Program-made: the position numbers and the translations under genes
Assembly (NCBI GenBank): GCA_025769875.1
Contig: JAGFNK010000663.1
Span: forward strand, 1-26,960
Origin: Russula earlei
Lineage: Eukaryota; Basidiomycota; Agaricomycetes; Russulales; Russulaceae
Direction of reading: 5' to 3'
DNA length: 26,960 nt
In this document: piece by piece, positions 21,083-26,960 of the stretch
How the letters are laid out: every line of letters begins with the position of its first letter
Position numbering within the stretch: the first letter of the stretch is position 1
Notes under the pieces: generated by a model
Told to the model about the DNA's origin: nothing
What the model saw: only the letters and a program-made list of their open reading frames with translations
Databases searched by the model: none

Positions 21083-21946
21083 GATAAGGGAAGGCGATGG
21101 GCGAGGGGACGTTATTGGTAACGTGCAGGCACGCAGAGGTCTAGGCTTCCAGACGTCCAAGTAGCGCACACCGGCAAAGAGATGACGAAGAGTGAAAGAG
21201 GCAGGTGAAAAGGATAAGTGGAAAGGGAAAGGTGAAAGGAAGAGACGAGAAAGGGTGAGTGGTTGTAGGAAAATAACGAGGAGAGAACAATAAGGGCGGG
21301 GGTGGGGGAGGAGTCCTTATAACCATTATGGCTAAGCGTTGGTGCGAGCGTTGTCCAAGGAGGAAGGGAGGAACACAATAGGCATTAGGCACCTATGCCC
21401 AGCGCCTGCATCAGTTTGAATTGACCGGTCCTCGGCTCTTGTGATGTGGAAATCAAAACAAGACCGATCTCTGGCTCTGGTTCGCGAGCCTCCAAAGACA
21501 CGGCTGATCGGCTCTGCTTGAGCGAAATGCCGGCGTCTATGGGCCACGCGAGACGTAATGGTGGACCCCTTCCGTCCGAAGATGAATGGGGGAGAGATCT
21601 AAAAGGGACTAGAGCGCAAATGGGCAAAGAGATCACCTGGTCATCGTGGCCGTTTGACAATGACAAAAAGGTCGGGCGCGGTAGTTGTTGCGATATGGGA
21701 TTACATTTGATGGCATGAAACCGAGGAAAATGTGGGCGATGGCATCACTGTATATACCGTAGCCGGGGTGCTGAGAGCCGTGCCAATGCATCGCCATCGA
21801 CATCGCCATCGCCATCGCCATCGCCATTAATTGTGAGCGCAAAGAGAGCTGCTGTCAGCACGTGAAATTTTTCATGCGCTCTCCGCTTTCGTCGGCCCAC
21901 AGTGGGGCCAGCCCCGTCCTCGTCTTGGCCATCGTAAGCTACGATC
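21083..21946. promoter_or_regulatory. Divergent promoter interval
   Basis: This 864-bp region separates the minus-strand 241-residue gene from the plus-strand kinase gene. On the minus strand it has a long pyrimidine-rich tract (about 21325-21178) upstream of the ATG, with a TATAAG-like box at about 21322-21317, both common in fungal promoters. On the plus strand side it holds a hexanucleotide repeat 120 bp before the kinase start. Frames inside (for example 21446-21718) show nothing recognisable. Confidence 0.5.
21790..21825. repeat. (ATCGCC)6 hexanucleotide repeat
   Basis: Six tandem ATCGCC units, the second changed to ATCGAC, lie 121 bp upstream of the kinase ATG, probably in its 5' leader or promoter. 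Being near perfect, it may vary in length between strains. Confidence 0.92.
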
Positions 21947-23605
21947 ATGACCTCGTTCAGGATATCCTCGGCACTCTGGGACAAGATTCATCACTTTGCC
22001 TCATTCCCTCAGACCGGTGGTCAGTGCCGTTGCCTACTCGAAATCTCCCTCTCATCCAACCTTCAGTGTCTTTACAACAAATGGTCCAGTTTGGTCAAAA
22101 TCCCAGTCAAGGCACCCTCTTCCGAGGCAGTCAGTTCTTGCTCGGTACGTGCTAAAGGCCCCTGTCACGTCTGACCTCATTTCCCTCGCACCATAGAGGA
22201 GCTCCCGGTGCGACTGGCCCATCGGGCCAAGGAACTCGACGACCTTCCGCACAGCTTGAGTAACATGCCATCTATCGAGAAGGTTAAGAACTGGTACGCG
22301 CAGTCTTTTGAGGTCCGTGACCACATTCTGCTCCGTTTCAATGCCCCATCCTGTCCGAGATTAATAGACCCACCTTAGGAACTGATCGATTTTCCTTCCA
22401 TCTCTCTCCCGCCAGATATCCGCACCGCATTGAACCAAAGCGATATCTCGCTCCCCGTGTCGACGCCGAACCTATCATTCAAGTACAACTCGTTCGGTCG
22501 CAGTGGCGATGGTAATGGGAATTTCAACGGTCCCAACCCCGGCCGGCTCCGAATCCCTATTGAGAAACGGTCGGCGATATCAACCCTTATTATGAAATGA
22601 CTGATGAATGGTCGTGGCCCCGCCGCGATTCCAGGTATTATGCAGGTACTACGAAACTCGAGTGGCCACCGGAGGTTCACGACTACAACAAGCGTTTCAC
22701 CCAGACGCTCGAGGCAATCAAGAGGCGTCATGACCCCACAGTAACAACCGTCGCACAGGGCGTGCTCGAATGGAAGCAGAACCGAAAGACACAAAGCATT
22801 GGACTGGACGTCCAAGCTTGGCTCGACCGCTTCTATTTGTCTCGGATCGGCATCCGGTTCTTGATTGGCCAGCGTAGGTCCATCGTCGCCTTACAGCCGT
22901 GCCTGGCTCTCACACTCCTGGCGTAGACGTGGCGCTTAATACTCTGGGTCCCCACCCAGACTACGTAGGGATCATCTGTACGCGTGCCGTGAGTGAACTC
23001 CCGCACCATGAGATTCATACGACTTCATTGCGGTCTCACACAAAACCCACGCGTCCGTATAGAACGTGCACGATATTGTCCACGAGGCCATCGAGAATGC
23101 GAGGTTTGTCTGCGAGGAGCACTATGGGATGTTCAAGGGCCCACCCGTGCAGCTGATTTGTCCGGATGACTTGCACTTTGCATACGTGCCGGGCCACCTG
23201 TCGCACATCTGTTTTGAACTGCTCAAGAATTCGCTACGCGCAGTCGTCGAGCGGTATGGGCATGAGAAGGAGGACGCCATCCCCCCGATCAAGGTGATCG
23301 TCGTCGAGGGCAAGGAGGACATCACGATCAAGATCTCGGACGAGGGCGGCGGCATCGCGCGCAGCGCAATTCCGCTCATCTGGACCTACATGTACACCAC
23401 AATGGAGGGTCAGCAGATAGACCAGAACTTTCAAGCGAGCGACTTCCATGCGCCCATGGCGGGCTTCGGCTACGGCCTCCCGCTCTCCCGGCTGTACGCG
23501 CGATACTTTGGGGGTGACCTCCGCCTCATCTCCATGGACGGTTTCGGCACGGACGTCTATATCCACCTCAACCGGCTCTCGAGCAGTCGGGAGCCTCTCC
23601 CGTAA
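21947..23605 (+). CDS. Mitochondrial pyruvate dehydrogenase kinase (PDK family)
   Basis: This enzyme phosphorylates and switches off the E1-alpha subunit of the mitochondrial pyruvate dehydrogenase complex. Seven exons join in phase: 21947-22019, 22067-22144, 22197-22312, 22379-22569, 22635-22873, 22927-22988 and 23063-23605. Introns are 47, 52, 66, 65, 53 and 74 bp. The product is 433 residues, a normal length. Motifs of the PDK/BCKDK type of GHKL kinase are all present: H-box RRHDPTVTTVAQG (about 183-195), N-box ELLKNSLRAVVE (from about 305), G1 DEGGGI (about 346-351) and G2 GFGYGLPLSRLYARYFGGD (from about 387). The amino end (RISSALWDKIHHFASFPQTG) is the usual start of fungal PDKs. A variable Ser/Asn/Gly-rich linker lies at about 108-150, as in other fungi. 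I see no defect. A branched-chain dehydrogenase kinase is possible but less likely from the N-terminal region. Confidence 0.95.
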
Positions 23606-26362
23606 CCTCTGTTGTAGTCCGAGCAGAGCCGAACCCCTCTCCCCCACGGGAGGTCATATCGGACGCACCTATTTTCAATAGGGCGCCAAATGAGGTTGAA
23701 ACGAACGACATGTAATCAATGCATTATTACATTACCAAACAATCCACCTTTTTTTCTGTCTCCTGCTTCTTGTACATGTGCTAATTCATACTATTACACT
23801 AATACAGAAGTTTCAATTACCTCCGTCCCCATCAACACACGCTCGAGCTTCTTTCCGCCGCTGGTTGTAGGCGCTACGGGCGTACTCCGAGTCTAAATGA
23901 TCGCGCTCGGATCTGGGCTTCGCTCACGGGGAACAAGAGGACATGAGGCAAGCAGCTCCACATCTTCAATGCTATGCGACCGCAATCGCGAAAGCAAAGG
24001 TGACGGCAGCCGGCTGCGTGAATCCGATCCACTGGCTGAAGCCTGAGCCCGTGCTACTACAGTAGACGGGCGGATCGTAATTGTACGGCGACGATGACTT
24101 CTTCTCTCGGCACGCGTTACTCACCCTCAAGGAGGCACGATGCCTCGTTGATTTGATGATCATGAACGGATGGGCGATGACCGCTGATGCACGCGTATGC
24201 CTCAGGCTGATGAATTGGGTGGGGTGGGGCCTGACGACCCTGACCGGACTGAGTTCGGGCCAGGCCAGCAACTCGCCGGCTCTGTAGAATAGTAGAGCCT
24301 GTTGCTCCCCTCCCACGCCGCGGCCGAACCCTCCATTGTCTGATCCTCGTGTTGATCACTTACGCGCACTATTTTGTCTTGGCGGGATACGAGCACGTCT
24401 AGATCGACTGCGACTCGTTACTGGCGGTGAATGGGTCAGTCAGATTCAAACCAAACCACCTGAACACCTGAACAGGTTCAGTCTGCCGCCGCCAGCCCCG
24501 GCCAATGTCCGGTAAGAGTACCAACGCTCGGTCACCGCCGGGCGCCGCGCGGTCCAGATCCCCCGGTGTTGGAGCTCTTCTCTTTAATCAAGGTGATTCA
24601 TGCCCGTGCCGTCCTTTTTTTCCTTGCCATGCAGGCGCTTCTCAACTTGACGACCAGCGTTCTGGCTCGCGTGCACGAAGAAACAAAAGACAAGATAATA
24701 ATCAAAAAAAAAAGTCCGACTCAGCGGCGGCCACAATACCACTACGTAGTACCTGTGGCGTTGTTGGGGTGATCGTATCTTGGCCCCATGTTGGCTTGCG
24801 TGTTCCCTGTACGAGCTGACCACTGTGTCGCTTTGATCGGTCTAAAAGGGGGGGGGACCGTCCATTTTGCTGCTGATTAATGTAACGGCTGTTCAATTGG
24901 GTGTTTTTCGCGCGGTCCTACTGCGTGCCCATGCGCTGATTGGGTTTCTGAACGTAGACTGCCTCGTTTCCTCCTAGTTACTGTTGCCCCGAAGGATCAA
25001 GGCCACGCCCAACCCATGTGGTGATCGCGTTGGGCGCTACTGCCGTTGATCGCGAGGCAGCGGCTGAACAAGTGAACAACTTGAACTCAAAGCGTTTCTC
25101 TGTGAGGTTGGCGGTGACGTATTGACGAGGGACGGCCGGCTCGCGATCCTTCTCTGGTTGGCAAAGTTCGCGTCGGTTCTATTGTCATGCGATCATGGCC
25201 GCGGCTGGGATAAACCGTGGCCTGTTCGTTGAAATTGGGTTAAACTGTTGAACAATGGCGACAGGTGATCGTGGTTACGACAGTAGGGAACCAGCTTATG
25301 AGATATATATGAGACTGGGCGCCAACAACATACAGTAGTAGTCATTCGGTACTGTGGCTTGATTATGTTTAGGCCCATGGGTATGGCCGCGTCGCGCTGG
25401 GTGACTTTAGATCGCGATTGAGAGATTTGGGACGTATGGGGGTCGGGCGCCAAGGTCGTGATCATCCCGACACATGACAGAGTCGCGTATCGCGTACTGG
25501 GGACACGTAGGAGATGGATGGTTCAGACGCAACAAAAAAAACCGATGAGGCGCGTGGGCGGAATACTTGCTCAATTTGTCGCGTGCGCGTTGCTGCCGGT
25601 GGTTAGGCAAGGAACGGATAAGCGCCCGCCAGAGCGTCCACAGGCGCAGCAGGCACGCGGAAAAAGTTATGCGAGTCCTCGGCTCCAAGCGGGTGCCTAC
25701 AGGTGGGGCCCATCAGTACATGCGTAGGGGGTACTATGTGGCGTCGGGGGCAGTTTATTGGCGTTCGATCTCAACATCAGCGATCGCGAGACCTAATATC
25801 CGAGTCTGGGTATGATATTCGCTACTGCACGCACGTAGACGCCGTCTTTATGCTATCGCGGCGCTCCATCCACCGGACCTTGAGAACACCGGGACTGCCG
25901 CGTAGCGTCGAGTTGAAGACGCAGTTGTGAGAGTGGCGTGAGCCGGCAGGCCCATGTACTATCCCTGTACGCGTTGTCATCCTCAGCCGATACACGTATG
26001 GCCGTGACCTCCACGGACCTGAGACCACAGCCGTCACGAACGCAGTACCCACCCCGGCACGGCACTTCACGTTAGCGACTGGCGTGTTCTTTTTTGCGGG
26101 TTCGGAGTAGGCACAGGCAACATTATGCTGTGCAGCTCTAGGTTCGTGGCGGTGCCACAGATGCATCGTCACTTCAGGGGATCCTTTGGTCAAGATCAAG
26201 CGGGAATACTGCCGGATGAGTGTCCCTGATTGAAGTGACGGACGTTGGGCGGAAGCTCGTGATTGGTTTGAGGCGAGCTTGCGGGCCAAAAATATCGACT
26301 CATTCGCTTACCACGTCACGAGAACAGCGGTAGCTCTCATTTACGGTCATTAGCCCCTTAGG
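23606..26362. other. Long interval without a supported gene
   Basis: The first 200-300 bp are probably the 3' region of the kinase gene. On the minus strand a GTGAGT donor (about 24125) and a CTGTAG acceptor (about 24062) could bound a 60-bp intron. They would lie between frames ending in LLEG and in FTQPAAVTFAFAIAVA (stop about 23972), but no domain supports it. A 155-codon minus frame (26289-25822) and others are unrecognised. Runs of A10 (about 24707) and G8 (24848-24855) are present. I see no RNA gene. Confidence 0.45.
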
Positions 26363-26960
26363 ATGCAAGGTCTGCGAGGGAACGCGATAACGCCTCAACG
26401 CAAAAAGGAAGCCCATGACCACGAGAGTCGCCGTGACAGCAGAATGGTCACTCCGGTAGAGTTCCAGTTGAACGCCCAAATGGGGCATACTGAGACGATG
26501 ACCCCTTTAAAATTTCCGTCTCCCCCTGAATTCGATCTATTCGAAGCCCTCAGTCCGGAGGAAAGCCCTGAGGTGTCCAGCGCTCAGACTAACGGACGTC
26601 CTGTCCTGAGATCTGATGCGTATAGATACATACCCATCTTTGAGGACCTTCGTCTTCGAAAGGCGCTGCAGGCACTGTACTTGGGTTCTGTCAGAATCGA
26701 TACGCCTTGTATCTTCCTTCTCCTTCGGTGTATTAGCTACATATTCAGGGTCATTAGCACAAAAGTAGCTAGAAGGGCAGTCACTTCATCTCTCGTGCTG
26801 CAGGCGCGTGAATTTGTTAGGATTGTGCGCGTTAGCCCTCAACTACGACGATCAATCACGCACCCTCCCACTCAATCGTGTATCCCGAAAAACAAGCAAC
26901 AGAGTATTGTAATCGTCTTTCCCAGCGGAACCGGCGCGGATTCACCACAATGCAGATCAA
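26363..26960 (+). CDS. Partial open frame running off the right edge, unknown
   Basis: After a TAG at 26351-26353 the frame stays open to the last base, giving 199 codons from ATG 26363 with no stop. Other in-frame ATGs are at 26444, 26480 and 26498. The part from about 26500 looks protein-like (MTPLKFPSPPEFDLFEALSP, then SDAYRYIPIFEDLRLRKAL). A later stretch has a hydrophobic run (CIFLLLRCISYIFRVI, about 26708-26755) that might be a membrane segment. No family is recognised. It may be a real first exon or exon fragment, or a chance frame; splicing inside it cannot be judged without the DNA beyond the edge. Confidence 0.4.
   Translation, partial: MQGLRGNAITPQRKKEAHDHESRRDSRMVTPVEFQLNAQMGHTETMTPLKFPSPPEFDLFEALSPEESPEVSSAQTNGRPVLRSDAYRYIPIFEDLRLRKALQALYLGSVRIDTPCIFLLLRCISYIFRVISTKVARRAVTSSLVLQAREFVRIVRVSPQLRRSITHPPTQSCIPKNKQQSIVIVFPSGTGADSPQCRS

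Noticed and set aside
23972..24316. Possible spliced minus-strand gene with a hydrophobic end
   Set aside because: Donor and acceptor words are present, but the flanking frames show no coherent protein. It is mentioned only in the interval description.
25822..26289. 155-codon minus-strand frame
   Set aside because: It has no family resemblance, no splice context and no promoter signal; it is probably chance.
1..26960. tRNA genes
   Set aside because: I looked for B-box-like GGTTCGAATCC words with an upstream A-box and found no convincing pair; no tRNA scan could be run.

Overview
The window is nuclear DNA from a filamentous basidiomycete, most likely an Agaricomycete. The evidence is the many short introns (about 45-75 bp, with GT-AG or GC-AG ends), the NACHT-WD40 proteins typical of that group, a fungal Zn2Cys6 regulator and a fungal mitochondrial pyruvate dehydrogenase kinase. 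I cannot assign a genus. No rRNA, tRNA or CRISPR array was recognised.

Left part (1-8651). A near-perfect foldback inverted repeat of about 400 bp lies at 307-713. Just downstream is a decayed NACHT-type NLR pseudogene (856-3904, +) with stops, frameshifts and an inserted segment. A spliced minus-strand gene follows (5048-6021); it encodes a Tyr/Pro/Gln/Ser-rich protein with a C-terminal Cys motif. About 2.6 kb without a convincing gene comes next.

Centre (8652-17922). A Zn2Cys6 transcription-factor gene (8652-12737, +) has kept most of its family landmarks but carries several nonsense codons, frameshifts and a lost splice acceptor, so it is called a pseudogene. Next is the most interesting locus, an eight-exon NLR (13285-17922, +). 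It has an N-terminal helical domain, a small coiled-coil exon made of three 33-bp repeats, a NACHT NTPase, and twelve 42-residue WD40 repeats that are almost identical except at a few positions. Repeat 6 carries one extra base that breaks the frame.

Right part (17923-26960). A gene-poor stretch contains a TG-rich, lower-GC island. An apparently intact two-exon gene of unknown function (20302-21082, -) and an intact seven-exon pyruvate dehydrogenase kinase gene (21947-23605, +) are divergently transcribed from an 864-bp interval. About 2.7 kb without a recognisable gene follows. A reading frame then runs off the right edge (26363-26960, +).

Overall, housekeeping genes on the right flank an accessory region of self/non-self recognition genes. 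One NLR is dead and the other has a homogenised, variable repeat array, consistent with birth-and-death evolution of fungal NLRs. Several nonsense changes in the two pseudogenes look like C-to-T or G-to-A transitions. That judgement rests on remembered family consensus and needs an alignment to confirm.
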